Below are positions 1 to 13,000 of a DNA stretch of 64,000 bases, piece after piece. Each line of letters starts with the position of its first letter. Positions within the stretch are counted from its first letter, which is position 1. Source of the stretch: Nemania diffusa (taxonomy: Eukaryota > Ascomycota > Sordariomycetes > Xylariales > Xylariaceae); contig JBBPUQ010000005.1 in assembly GCA_038501195.1 (NCBI GenBank), forward strand, positions 868,001 to 932,000, in the 5' to 3' direction. Position numbers and translations under genes: made by a program. The notes beneath the pieces are model-generated. The model was not told where the DNA came from, searched no databases, and worked only from the letters and a program-made list of their open reading frames with translations.

Positions 1-3000
1 GCTTCTAAATTGAACTAATAAATACTTAATTATAGCAAGTAGAAAGCGAGGCCTCTATGAGCCATTGTATAGAAGTATCAATAGCAAGGGAGAGAGGCAA
101 TCATTTCGGTGGAGTGCCTCTCAAAGACTCCGAGTCCAAAATAGGTAGAGAAGGTCAAATTCTCGTCCAGGTTGGTTGGTCGCGCGGTGCCCAACGAGCT
201 TCTTGGCTACGCAAACCGTCTCTATCTTTGTGGTGGCCGCCCTATACGGCCCCCTAGATAAACTATAAGGAATGCAAGGCTTGGGGTCTCTGCGTCGCAC
301 GACTCTAGGCGATCTGCACGATGCATGCAAGAAGCAGTACGAACGGCGCAATAATAGACGGCGCTTAGCACGCCCTCAGTTCTGATTCGCGGCTAAGCGC
401 CATTGGTGTGCAAAGGGACTTACTTGCATACCTAGGTCGGTAGTAAGATCCAAATTAGAGGTCGACAGCTCTTCTCTTTTCCTAGATCGCCTACACCACT
501 CCCACGGGTCTTTCCCACGAACGTGGCACCATTCACACCCGTCAGCAGCCTCCCTCTCCTCCCATTTGCTGCGTGACGCCATCTAGCCTGGTAGACCCGA
601 TATATGTCCGCCACGTCGCCAACACCCTGCAACGAAAGGGCTGACCACACCCTTCTAGAATTCCCTATAATCTGACCGGGCTGGCCACTAGCGATCTCCT
701 TGGAGAAGGTTGGTGATGGGCGCATGTTCGGGGCACGGCGCACCTAAGTATTGATTGGGCACTCTCTCCACGTGCGGAGCACGTGTGTACCATGGGCGTA
801 TCTGATGATCCTTTTCCCCGGCCGCCGCTGTCTTACTTGTTTCTTTTCCTTCTCTTATTATTGGCGAGACTATCGGCTTAGTTTATCAAAACAGTCCTCA
901 ACAGCTAACTGACGTCAGTTTGTCCCCCGCTCCTAGGTATTGATATGCGTAACAATTCTATTTCGCAGTTTTTGCCCTACACGTGATATCGATATAGTTC
1001 CGAGTTCGGGCTTTCGTGCTTATGTGCGGGCTTCGAAAGCCACTGTCGTGCCGACTCAATGCCGGCAGATATAATCCCTCGCTAACCGCGAGGAATGTAT
1101 TCGTTCGTATCATTAGACTACCTACCCTAGTATAGAATGAGAAAAATAGAATCAAGTATCTTTCTACCAATCAGCTATCCAAGATACACAACTATTTAAA
1201 TACATGATACCTCCGAATACTATCGTGGATGGCTTGCTATGAGTGAGAGGCTATGTCCAGTTGACGCCAGTCGTGATAGATAGCCCATTCTTCATTAGCC
1301 CTACATGCCCCCTTTCCCCGAATGCTCTCTTAGTCGTACTATAAAAAATATAGAGTCCACAACTTGTGAAGTAGTCGAGATAAACTAGTACTACCCTCAA
1401 CTAGTAATTCGCGATATATATTAATGTGTACGTGACTTGGTGTGACCACGTGTGTATACAGTATTCTTTAGCATGTAGATCGTCCCCCTTTTTAGATGAA
1501 GTATAATATGTCAGTCACGATACTAAACCAGTCTATGCCAGTGTTCAAGGGCGCGAGAAGGAGTGCTAAAGTTCAAACTGAAACTGGCTTGGAGGATCGG
1601 GCCGTAGCGCCCACGAAACGTATTATACTGAACCTACGAAGGCAAGATCTAGTATTATTATATTGTATAAGAGCTTACCACATCATGTACCTTTAAGGAG
1701 GTATGAGATAGGAACACAAACATACACGCAACGGTCTCTAACTACAAGTTCTTTATATTGGGGACTATTACATTATCTATCTCTCGTTATAGACTCACAC
1801 GTCTTTCTTCATGTTTTACGTTCATGAATAAAGCTTCTATGCGTCACTACTACCTCTCATTTTCAATTCTAGACTCTCGTTGTATTTTATCCACATCATT
1901 AACTCTTTCTACGAAACGCAGGCCTCGTCGTGGACAATAAAGCAGCAACCAGACCATGGGTAATCGACCATCCCAAGGTCTATATATAACCGGTGGGTAG
2001 AGGGATACTGCCGGAAAGTGTATTCCCGGGTCTTCCAAAGTCAAAACTTTAGAGAGCTTATATATAAGACGACGAAGAAGTAAAGTGACGAGGGGGGATG
2101 ATCGTCCCGATATCGTGATGCGCCATAAAACTCACTTTTAGCAAGGAGCAATCAGCAATCAACAATCAGCAACCGCACAGCAGCAATGCCGCGAGAACAA
2201 GGCACTACGTAGGAAACAGAAGCTAAGTCTAACCAGGTGGTGGCCTGTAACATAGACTCAACAGATAGATCAACCGATTTCATGACCCTCGAATCCAGGG
2301 GTAACTCAGAGCGCAAATATGCAGCCAGCATATCTACATACCCGCCTCCAAGGTCCTCATTGTAAAAATTTTCAAGCAGCTGACTTAAAACGCAGGGCAA
2401 TCCCCAGCCAGGCCAGGCGGCTAACATGGGCGCCCCCAGGGCAAGTTTGCCTGCACCTGCAGGTTCAGATGACGAGCTTGTCTTTTGGTTAAGTTTAAGC
2501 ATAAGGCAGCGTCGTCATAGAAAGTCGACTCGCACCCCATGAGCTCCTTTTAGCTTTGGATTCAGATTCGCTCGGGAGTGAAAAGCTTATGCTCGACTTA
2601 ACCTTCCACGGGTTTCAGGTGGTCGGCAGTAACGCGCATCAGACCTTATAGATCGGGTACTTTGTCTTCTTCCACCCTATTGCGTCAAATGCGGATTTAA
2701 TTAGGCGTGATGATATCATCTGTCCCTGGGCTGATGTGTTTTGGTAGAGTTTGTGTTGATGCAGACAGGTATTTCATCCCTATTGTTACATATTACAGCA
2801 AGGAGTCTAATTCCAGCGCCACTGTTTTTCTAAGTGAGCCACAAATTGATTAAGCATAGCCATGAGGTTAATTTACTCCCTGCCATGCCTCTTTGCAAAA
2901 CACAACAGACGGGTATGTTACTTACCTAGGTAGCTATCTGCAAACATGTCTCGGGTAGGGCGCGAACTTCCAAATCATAGAAACGTTCCTCCATGCTCTC

Positions 3001-6000
3001 TCTGCCGCATTCTTCGGTGATAGTATTAAGTGAAGTGCGTGCCGGCGCAGCCGAAATGAATAAACAGACACGTGTTCTAAGATAGAGAGGAGAAACAAAT
3101 ATGTTCATGAATAAGAATGAATCATAAAGGGTCATCTTAATTGTCTTGGATGTTCTGCTAAGGGATACAGCCTCGTGTACTGCCATCTTAGGAAAGCGAT
3201 CAACCTCGTCCGTAGTTCGGAGATTACTCATTATGACTAAGTAGATATAGCAACGTAGATATCATATCGACTCTCAATAGAAGGCCCGAACCGGAGTTAT
3301 CCTCTCCCCCACGTGTCTCTCAAGATCATAAGCATATATTCAACGGACTTTGATAAGACCGATCCGTGCACTTATAAATTACATAGCGCACGTTAATTCT
3401 GCCGGCTTACAAGTTATTTGTGGATGGATTCCGGTCTAGACGTTTGGTTTTAGGTATCTTATACACAAACAATACCAAATAAAGAAATAGGTATGTCTCT
3501 CTGCGTCTCTCTGCTAGTCATCATGTAATCATTCATCACCTAGTCTTAAATATTTCTCTCTGGGTGTTGAGGTGACGTGCGATATAATGAGTTAGGCTGC
3601 TATCCCCGGAAAATACCGTCATGGCGTCGGTGTCTAGTCGAGGGGACTGTCGCTATGACACGCACTAGGGTTTCGAAGGCGAAGGGGGATGCCAAAACCT
3701 TGTGTTCGCCGGCCCGTTAGAAGACCGCTGCACCACCAGCGAAAGATCGTTGCATTTGCCTGGATCACGTCGGTAATTTTTTTCGCTTTCCCTACGATAC
3801 ATCGCTTGCGCATATGTAGGTACATGCCATCGTTCGGTCGCCTTTCGGGCGATATGACGGACCGGATCCCACTTTGGCGAATGTTGTTTCTGGGGTACGC
3901 CGGGATGGCTGTACATATATACGTACATGGGACCCGACCCATAACTTCAAATGTTGTATTTACCCACCTTCGAGTAGGCAGGCCGTACCACTTGTCCTAC
4001 TGTCGTACACAGCCTCAGGGGCCCGGATTTGCGGAGAGCCTCCCGGATCCTTAGACGGAAGGTGCAGGCGTTTGCAGGATACCTGTTATCGAAGTTCGTT
4101 CGCATCTTCGCATTTGACCGAGGCAGCATCCTGTACTTATCTAGCTGCATGTATTGTATATAGCCTCGCTTCTGGACATACCTACGTCGATTACGATAGT
4201 GGCAGGTCGTAAAGAACTTATGTATAGTAGGTACTGTAATGTAGGTATTTTATTTGGTCTTGGGACTTTTGTGATAATGTGCGTGAGACGGGTTCGACTT
4301 TGATGATGGATCCCTGATTGGTCGGGGACATCCTAAAAGGGTAGTTCCATCGCCAAGACTGTTAGAAAGTGACCCTTATTCTATCTAGGTACATGGTTAG
4401 GCTACCTTGTCTTGTACTCTGTACAGATTACATTTCAAGGATAAGGGTTATCTCTGTAGTCCGGGGAGACTTCACTGCCTATCTTCTTTTTTAATACTGT
4501 GGTGATTAGTGTACCTACACTGAAGCGAGGTAATAGTACGCAGGTAGATGTCATTTTGGGCTCTCTTTTGAACGGCTGCTCTACGCTGTAGGTATATGAC
4601 ATAGTGAAGTCTTTTAACCTTGATGCAGTCTCCCGTCTTAGTACTTACCCGTATTAGTATATGAGCTACATCTAGCGTCTCTTTCTCTTTCTTATTATGG
4701 TAGGTATGATGTGCTTACTTATTTACTTACACAAGCGTAGAAAAAACTGTGGGGAGGGAAGAGGGGTCTGTGTAGCCCTGGCTTATATGTAAACGATTCA
4801 TCTATTCTACGAACGTAGATATAGATATGAATTCTATGAGTATTGGATGGCACCTACCAACATAATACTAAAATGGGTTATTGGGTTGAATCTATATGAC
4901 ATTGAGCACATAGGAGATAAATAGACTATCTATCTAGATACTGTTGCACAGTACAACAACATACAGCGCACACGGAAGAGAATTGACAAATTGGGTCGTC
5001 AGTCAGCAGCCTTACGGGTGGATTCGGTGCTCCTTCGCGCGCCAAGTCTTGGATGTTTTCGCACTAGGTATCTAGGGATCTCCTTAGTCTAGGTAATTAA
5101 ATGGGGCGTCAAATTGTCTGGGATCTCTTACATACTATGTAGTTAGGATTTTCGAGCTTGTTGGTTTTCTCGGTTGACTGGCGCAATAAAGAACCGAGCG
5201 GCATCGGGGGGTGCCGTTGAGGTTCTACCTACGTATTGTAAAATAGCGAAGCGCAACAACCCCTCCTGTTGATTCTACAGTTATAAAACGCCACATACTG
5301 ACCGTAAGCGATATGCGCTCCTTCTACTATGTAATCACCGCGCGCTATTCGTATGCGCGCGGTGTCGGCGTTAAAGCATAATTTCCACACGCTTTGTAAA
5401 CTGTAGGATCGCGGTCTAATGGCGTCAAATATGAATATTGATCGGCGAGGCCGACGCCAGCGATTTTCGCTATTCAGGGGATGCGACGGAGAGAACGGGA
5501 ATTAATGATAACACCACATATGAAATGCACCTCTCCCATATTGTAAAGTTTCGTTAATTCGTTCGTATCTCATAACAACCACGATGTACATACGCAAAAT
5601 GGCGCCCCCCCGCGTATTGAATTATGCCATGAATAGTAAGCCCAGAGAAAAATGTATAGGAGGAAAACAAACGTCGAGGCCACCCCCCATCTGTGTTCAG
5701 AATCATGTAGGATTCAAATCCAAGCAACTTGCGCCTATATAATCCGTCCCTTAAGCCATTACACTTACCTCCGAGCTTTATTACCCCGGTAAACTCAGAA
5801 TGGCCCGAATATCCAGGGATTGCCGGTGTAATGCAGTGTGGGCTGAAAGGTGTAGGATGAGGCTGAATACCCCAGCGTCCAGGCTTAACGCGCCATCAGT
5901 GCCTTCCCGTCATTCGCCAATTAACGACGAAGCCCTGGCATACGGGACAGGGGATCGCGTGCCTACGCGCAAGCCGAACAGCCAGTCATCCGTGCCTTGC

Positions 6001-6064
6001 TAGTTGATACTAGCCCGGAATCCAAGACTCTGGGCTTGAATAATAGCGGAAAAAACCACGCATG
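1..6064. other. Long intergenic stretch, no supported gene
   Basis: About 6 kb with only short open frames (about 120 codons or fewer) that overlap one another on both strands, as at 3,634-4,212, and show no recognisable domain, signal peptide or convincing splice structure. Base composition is ordinary, so this is not a RIP-bleached tract. It contains TAGGTA/ACCTAC words, a CAATCAG-like short repeat near 2,148-2,176 and a 10-bp-arm hairpin at 5,336-5,364. I see nothing else that can be named. Confidence 0.6.
5336..5364. repeat. Perfect GC-rich hairpin, 10-bp arms
   Basis: CACCGCGCGC and its exact reverse complement GCGCGCGGTG are separated by a 9-base loop. It lies in an otherwise gene-free stretch and is not obviously next to a transcript end. 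Its role is unknown. Confidence 0.6.
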
Positions 6065-7036
6065 TTATCGTCGCTGGTCCAAGGGGACATTTTCGCCGTA
6101 GAAGCCCCCATGACTCTCGCCTGATGCCATACACGCGAGGCACACGCCTCCACCGTATACGCGTGTATGACGTTTCCACCCGGCCCCTGAGTCGTCCACT
6201 ACCGAGACTATCTCGCCCGTAACGTCAATCTCCCTCGTGTCGAGCGCCGCGTGGGGTGCGAGAGGTAAGATCGGACTAGATGATGGAAAAGAGCTAGGGG
6301 CGAAAGCTGACGAAATATCTTCTGGTTCTGGTTTTGTTTCTATGGGGGAGCTCGACTGAAGTGGATCGAGGGGTAATACCTTGGTGTAAGACTTCCGTAA
6401 CGATATAGGGGATGAAGCCTTGACATTGGGAACTATGGTCGTCATTAATGGGGAGGAGTTGATATCTGAGTTGGCTCCATAGGTTAGAGTTGGATCGAAG
6501 TCACCATTCGTAGATGCTGCTACGCTTAACCGACGATCCTGGAGGGAGAAGGTTGTGGTAGACAGAACGGGTGGTGTAAGAGGCATCGGCTGCGGAGGCC
6601 GAGCCTTGAGGTTTTGTAACTCCTCCGTGTCGGCCTTCAGCGCCCCTGGCTCGTCTCGGTAATTTTGGCTGCTGCCGGGAGTTTGAGACAAGGTATGCGT
6701 ACTACCGAGGCCTTCTCCATCGAGGGTCCCATCTCCAAAGAGAGAGGTATCTGACTTCCTGTTGACTGACATGATGACGTTCCCTGCGTTGGGTTCACGT
6801 GACTGCTTTGGAAGATCAAACCACTCTCTTGTAGCTACTACAGCATGTACTGGAGCTAGAGCGGGATGACTTGATGTCTTATACTTTCTACTAAAGGACA
6901 CGGCTAACGCCAGGAGAGCGATGGGGCCCACGAGGGCGGCGGCCAAAGTGAGAAAGAACTGTGCCTGATCGAGAGGGACAAGGCTCAGACTCGTAAGTTT
7001 ATGCGTTTGTTGCACGGAGCCAGTGATAACGGGCAT
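6065..7036 (-). CDS. Conserved fungal single-pass membrane protein of unknown function
   Basis: One uninterrupted exon of 323 codons starting at the ATG at 7,036. Residues about 25-48 form one hydrophobic segment (FFLTLAAALVGPIALLALAV) followed by basic residues (SRKYK), which suggests a single membrane span with a long C-terminal tail. The middle is Ser/Thr/Pro-rich and probably disordered. The last 40 residues are unlike the rest: a Trp-Lys-Arg-His run, a Gly-Gly-Gly-Val-Cys-Leu-Ala-Cys stretch and a GGFYGENVP segment close to the stop. I recall a similar C-terminal block in uncharacterised Pezizomycotina proteins; this is memory, not a search. The conserved block at the very end suggests a short binding motif facing the cytoplasm. 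It is the only supported gene in the first 15 kb. Function unknown. Confidence 0.75.
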   Translation of the reverse strand: MPVITGSVQQTHKLTSLSLVPLDQAQFFLTLAAALVGPIALLALAVSFSRKYKTSSHPALAPVHAVVATREWFDLPKQSREPNAGNVIMSVNRKSDTSLFGDGTLDGEGLGSTHTLSQTPGSSQNYRDEPGALKADTEELQNLKARPPQPMPLTPPVLSTTTFSLQDRRLSVAASTNGDFDPTLTYGANSDINSSPLMTTIVPNVKASSPISLRKSYTKVLPLDPLQSSSPIETKPEPEDISSAFAPSSFPSSSPILPLAPHAALDTREIDVTGEIVSVVDDSGAGWKRHTRVYGGGVCLACMASGESHGGFYGENVPLDQRR

Positions 7037-10000
7037 CTTTCTGGTTCGGGAAACTGGTACAATGCTTGAAGCTTGACGTGTATGACCGGGACTTAGACCG
7101 CGAATCGGAAATGACGGGCTAGCTTGTCGATCGAGATGACCTTATTTTTTTTGCTGAGGGGGCCGAGCAAGGGGTTGGTATAACCCGCGGGAAGCGGTAC
7201 AACGACACCTCAGACCTACGTGGACGAGAAGGAACCGAACTTGGAGAAATTGGAGGGACGCTGATGTGAAGGTGTGGCGTAAGGAACAATTGTGGTCGCT
7301 CCGCGGGCTACACGTAGGACTGTACCAACACACGTCTTGGCTGACAATTATTGCCGTGGGGTGGCACGGGTGAACCAGGTGACTTCCGAGGCTTTCCAGG
7401 GAGAGAGAGCAAACATAATCTTAGCTGAGCAAGAGTCCTAGATCTAGCCCAAACCGATATGGTATTCGTAACAGTCTGCCCGAAGCCCTCGCGTCTTAAT
7501 GCTTGCTAGGGAGCGTGAATCAAGGGAGAGATGGGATAAGATGACATGAGAAGATGGAGAGAGAGAGGAGACGATAACTATCTAGGGCAGCCAAGGCAAT
7601 TATATGAATACACCCCAGATCAGATCCACGACCACCATAGCGATGGCCGGAGCAATTAGCTACCAACACTACCGACGAGAGGGCATGCTATCGAGTAGCC
7701 AATCCGAAAGTACAAGGTCTAAGCAAGCCCAAGAACCCAAGACCCTCGACCAGCTCGAGTAGGGATGTGGATTCGGGTGGAGAGAGCTGGTGGGTTTGGC
7801 ACTTTTCCGCAGGTCACCTTGCAGGGCCCGTCATCCCCAGTCAGCCTCAACGGGCGACCCTAGCCCCCATAGATCCATAGACCATTTGGTACTGGTACAT
7901 GACGAGGGGCGGCTATCGTTGCGTTAGGTTTGGGTTGATGATCATGAATAAACGCCACGATCGGTGCGGAATCTAAGCGCGGGCCAAGTCTTCGGTTGAC
8001 TGATCACAAATCGACAGCGCTTATGGAGATACGAACGTCCTTCATCGGTAGGAAGTTGGCAACAAAAGGACAAAACGGGACATAAGCAATGCATCATCGT
8101 ATGAAAACCACGCAAAGGTGCTGACACGCCTGGCATCAACCGGTACGCTCTTCGCTGATTGTAGAGAAGGAGGGCTAGTGATTGGGGAGAGGTCTCTGAG
8201 ACTAGATACCTTATCATCCAGTAGTCTAGTAGTCTGTAATAAAAGTTACCATTTCATTGGGGGATTGGGGGGTTGAATCACAGCTGAGCAGGGCGCAAAA
8301 TGGGCGGCGGAACCTTGACGATCAATGAGAAGCTAGTGATATGTGGTAAGAATTGCAGAAAACAGGAACAACAAGCAACCATCGTCACAATGACTGGTAT
8401 AATCAAGACCAACCAAACAACAAACAGAGCCCTGCCCCCAAAGAGGCTACCTAATTCAACGTCGCAGTGCAGCCAGACATCCTTTAAATTGTGGAGATAT
8501 GCAGAATTGCAGAAATGGCCTAGCCAACTGGGAACCGGCCGGGTCATCCCAGGACGTAGAACAGGAGTACGGAGTAGGTATTGGTACTGTACGTATAGCG
8601 TGCACCAAACCAGGAACGTCGATTACCTACCCTAGGTACCTGGTCAGGATTCTGATCGGTCCTTTCATTGGACAGAGATGGGTCCGAGCCAAGGTTGCCT
8701 CAACGATTCGTTACACGAGTCGGTAGATCAACGCTGGGTTTCGCGAAGCTGTGACACAAGGAGGCTGAGAGGAGAAGAGGAGAAGGGGAGAGAGGCTAGG
8801 AAGAAATGGCACCAATAGGGTGGCAATGCTCCTAGTGTAAAGTTCCTTGGGTTATGTAGGTATTAAGGTAGGTATACCTACCTCCGTACCTATACTAGCC
8901 CTATGCAGTACACTGGGTAGTAGCGTGCACTACATATATACTGCTAAGTTACCTAAGTACGTAGTACGTATGTAAGTGTATATGTAGGTATCGCCTTACC
9001 AGTGGATGATACAGCAGCAGAGCAGGGGAACAAGATGCGAGATCTACAGAAGAAACAGGATCCAATCTGTTATATTAGTGTGGCCTCCCTCCCCCGATTT
9101 CCAATCACGGTGAGTGCTAACAGTGTGGTCCTTTTGCCTTACAGTACGCAGTACACACGTACCATGTTTGCTTAGATCGGCAAATCTACGCCACTCGCTT
9201 GAGTAGAGGTTTTGGGGAGGTAGCAAGACCAGCTGAGACGCCATGATGCGATACCAAAATACTGTGGCTTATACACTGTCGTGATAAATGCAAACCGTTC
9301 CGCTCTGGGTATGCCGTAAATCTTGCTCAATGTTGATACCTACCTATGTATCTAAACATAGTCACGACAAATGGGGGCGATCGAAAGCAGTACCTAGACT
9401 TATATACATGTAGGTATATGGATTAGGAGGTAGTGTATGTAAGTGAGCATATAATGCCCAAAATGCTGAGCTACAGAATACCACCGCATGCACCGACACG
9501 TATTCTGTATGGTACCTACTGCAGGTAGGTGGATTAGGTACATATGTATGTAGCTCCCTCCCTACCTAGTACCAGGTATTAGCGTATTGTAGATACGCGT
9601 AGTCTGTATGATATATGTACAGTATGTAGGTCAGTACAACCTTAGGCACAGTAGGTAGTGGATCATGCAAGGCCGTTTACCTATACTTTGTAAGAGCTGT
9701 GCGTGCGCTAATTAACCGATTGATATGGAGAGAAAGCTTGGCATTTAGGAACTTAGTGTATGTATCAGCAGCAGACGTTTTGTGTTGAACATGGGGAGGT
9801 TGCTCGATATACCTACATATGCACATACCTGGTACGGTACTGCTGTTAGTATGTATGTACCTACCTCGGACATATGGCCGAAATGCCGTAATATCGGAAT
9901 CCGAATCCTAATCTTTCCTAGGGATATGGATGGTAGGATTTAGTTCGTGGTTGATGGTGGTGATGGTCATAGTTCACGAAGATAGTCGTTCTAATATGAG

Positions 10001-13000
10001 ATGAGACTCAATAGGTACGTAGAATGTAGGCAGTACGTAGTACATAGGAGACAAGACTGATACTAGGTAGGTACCGTGGAACCCTGAGTCATTGGCCTTA
10101 AAACCTGGAAGGCTTCAGACTCAGGGTCCCGCCAGCTGAACTGACATGGGCATTGACATGGGCACTCCCCCCCAACCGTACCTGAATTAGTACTGTACTC
10201 CTTGAATACGGCAAAGCCACAGAGGGGAGACACTACCACTCAACAGCGAGATCACAAAGGGAGAGAAAATGTTGTATACACATTATCAAATCAATTTTTG
10301 CATCATGGGAGCCTCATGATTATTTATTTGTGGCAAGACTGCCCGGGTGACGTGTATGAGGCAACTCAGACACCTCAGTGCCTTATGTACTTAATGCAAC
10401 CCTATATACAGAATACATCAGAGAGGTGAAGTACCTGCCTAAGGGATATTAATAAGTAAAGTACAAGCTACATATAGGTAAGTAGGTTCATTACTGTAAG
10501 GAGGTAATTACCGTACCTTGAGTCAACCCCTGTAGCCCTATGAGGTGGTCCCCGCTAGCGCTATTGCATTTGAGTTCGCATAGGTGAGTACGCCGACCCT
10601 GCTGAGGTACCTCCAGCATTTTATCAACTCACAACTCACAAACCACCATCCTTGCTAATACGATGAGGCCGGGACAACAACTGTATGTACCGTACTGTCT
10701 ACGAATGTATGGCGATTACATGACCCGCCACGAAATCAATCTGCGCAGGGATAAGGGAAATTGATTACCCGAAGGCCCCTGTCTAGCCTCTAACCGCAAA
10801 TTGACAGCAGGTATTAACTAATCTTTTGTCTTTTGATACCTAAAGGCTAACTATTAACATGATAATAAGACACCACCTGCGTACGCAAGGTATGTGTCTA
10901 AGACCTTCAGCCCTAACAACAGTGTCCATACTAATTAATCATATCCTCCTTAGCTTCTGAGATAGGTAAAGCTGAAGTGATAATGCACATGCGCGCGCAT
11001 GGGACCTTCATGCTGCTGCAGATATCGAGTGCATGTGACTTGTCTACCGTGATATTCATCTGACCGTCCCCTCTAGCGAGCTACTAGCCAATGAACAACA
11101 TGACGAATGACGAATCTCAAAATCGCTGTCAGATCAAAGGTTCACCACAGATGGCGCACCTCACACCGTAGAGGTCGGTACGCATACACACTTCTGTAAA
11201 TACATACGGTATAGGCCTCAAGTCCTTCGTCTTACGGCACTATCCCTGAGCCCGGGATGCCGAGACTCGCCAGAACCCATAGCTTGTAATCAGCTGGGGC
11301 TAATGAAGCAAAGTTCTCCCTGCTGCGCGGAACAAAGCGAGCCTTAATAGTGGATTGGGCCAGCTTCCATGTCCTCACCGCTTCTGGGGCGACTCTTGTC
11401 GATGGGGTTCAAAAAAGAAGCCGGTTTATGGCAGGAGGGAGCAATCGAATTGGGGGCCGCCTTGATGACGAAATAGGGGTTTCCAGCTGTGCGGACAGAA
11501 ACCAAGAGCCTTACCAATCTCCAGCCGTCGCCGTCTCGGCCCTGTGGGCGGGCTGTTGCACAAGAGCCGGCAGTAGTCTGGTGTGTGTGTTGGACCTCCA
11601 GCAATCTCGCATTATAAGGATTGTGGATCTTGATGTAAACGCCATGCATATGGGGTACATACAGTACGGTAGTGTATAGGCGGTACCATCCTGGTATTCT
11701 TGGCATCTCCGGCTTTGATTTACGCACAGGTCCGCCTACCTTACTGCATACATACATACCTGCTTGTCAGTCTCCCTACCTAACAGTACCGACAGAATCC
11801 TGTCGCGTAGATACAGTACTTGCCTACGGCTATGATTCACCAAAGCATCAACAAACATCAATAATTGCTCGGGCAGTACGGAGGAGCAGGTCACCTCGGT
11901 CAAATCCCAAGGAGGAAGCTTGTTTAGCTGTCCCGTCAATAACACTCAAGGGGGTCTTCTCGGCTCCTCACTAGTCAGATCTTCGCGACTGCGCCCCCAT
12001 GTCTCCTCCAATAGTTGTACTCATTTGACCTCGTCGGCCGCGAGCCATCAGCAACTGGCTTGGAATATTGCTAACCATCAGCTGATAGTGTGGGAAAAAT
12101 AGGGTTTATTCTTATTCATGTTTTCCTCTTCGGGCGGCCGGCCAGATTGGTCACGATCTGCGCAAGAGCTGCAACACTACATAACTAACTGTCCTTTGGC
12201 TAAGGATTAGCCTGTTTCTTCGCTATTGCCAAGCCAGCTCTATTGAACAACGCGGAATGATACGAGTGTCACCAAGATGTCGGTACGAGATCTGATTAGC
12301 TGTTGACCGACCCTCGTGCGCCCTTGGACCACTTCTATAGACTATACCAGTACGTGGGTACCTTATTCTAAGGACATCGACGCCGTAACCACCGTTGTTA
12401 TTGGGCGCCTATCCGACGCTGACCGGCATTACGTGGCTCCACGGCTCTGTACTTGAAGGCGCTCACGCATGCAAGATGGCACCGTAACAGCGATAGTTCT
12501 CCAATGATCGTCTAGGACTACGCTGTCTGTGTGGCGCCCTTTCAGCCCTACGAGATCTGAGCCCCGGCATACCCCCTTGTTGATATTTGGAACATGCAGA
12601 TCTCACTATCGTTGAACCACCTGCTTTGTCTTGTTGTCGCCGAGATCCTTCCGGTCCACATCCTCCACATTCATTCCTGCCACAACGCAATTTCTATATA
12701 CGCGACAGTGTTTTGGCGGGTGCCTATTTACAAAACAGTTCAATATTTTGCGACCAAGGAATGGCGGAGTTCCTCGCTCCATCCGCTAGCCATGATCTAA
12801 AGTATGAATACGCATACCTACATCCCTTCCGCCATTTCGTCCAAATCTGTGGATCTTGCAACCCAACCTCAAATCTGCATGCATGACAAATGATGTATCT
12901 CCTCTCGTCCCGTTCTTCGGCGCTGCGCTATTTACTCAAGGCATAGGCAAGTTAAAGATATCACCGTACACGTCGGCGTTGGCGCGTCGCCATTGACGCA

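Noticed and set aside
3634..4212. Four overlapping frames on both strands
   Set aside because: Mutual overlap, no domain, no splice signals; likely chance.
11344..11974. Frames of 100-137 codons on both strands
   Set aside because: Overlap one another and have no family features.
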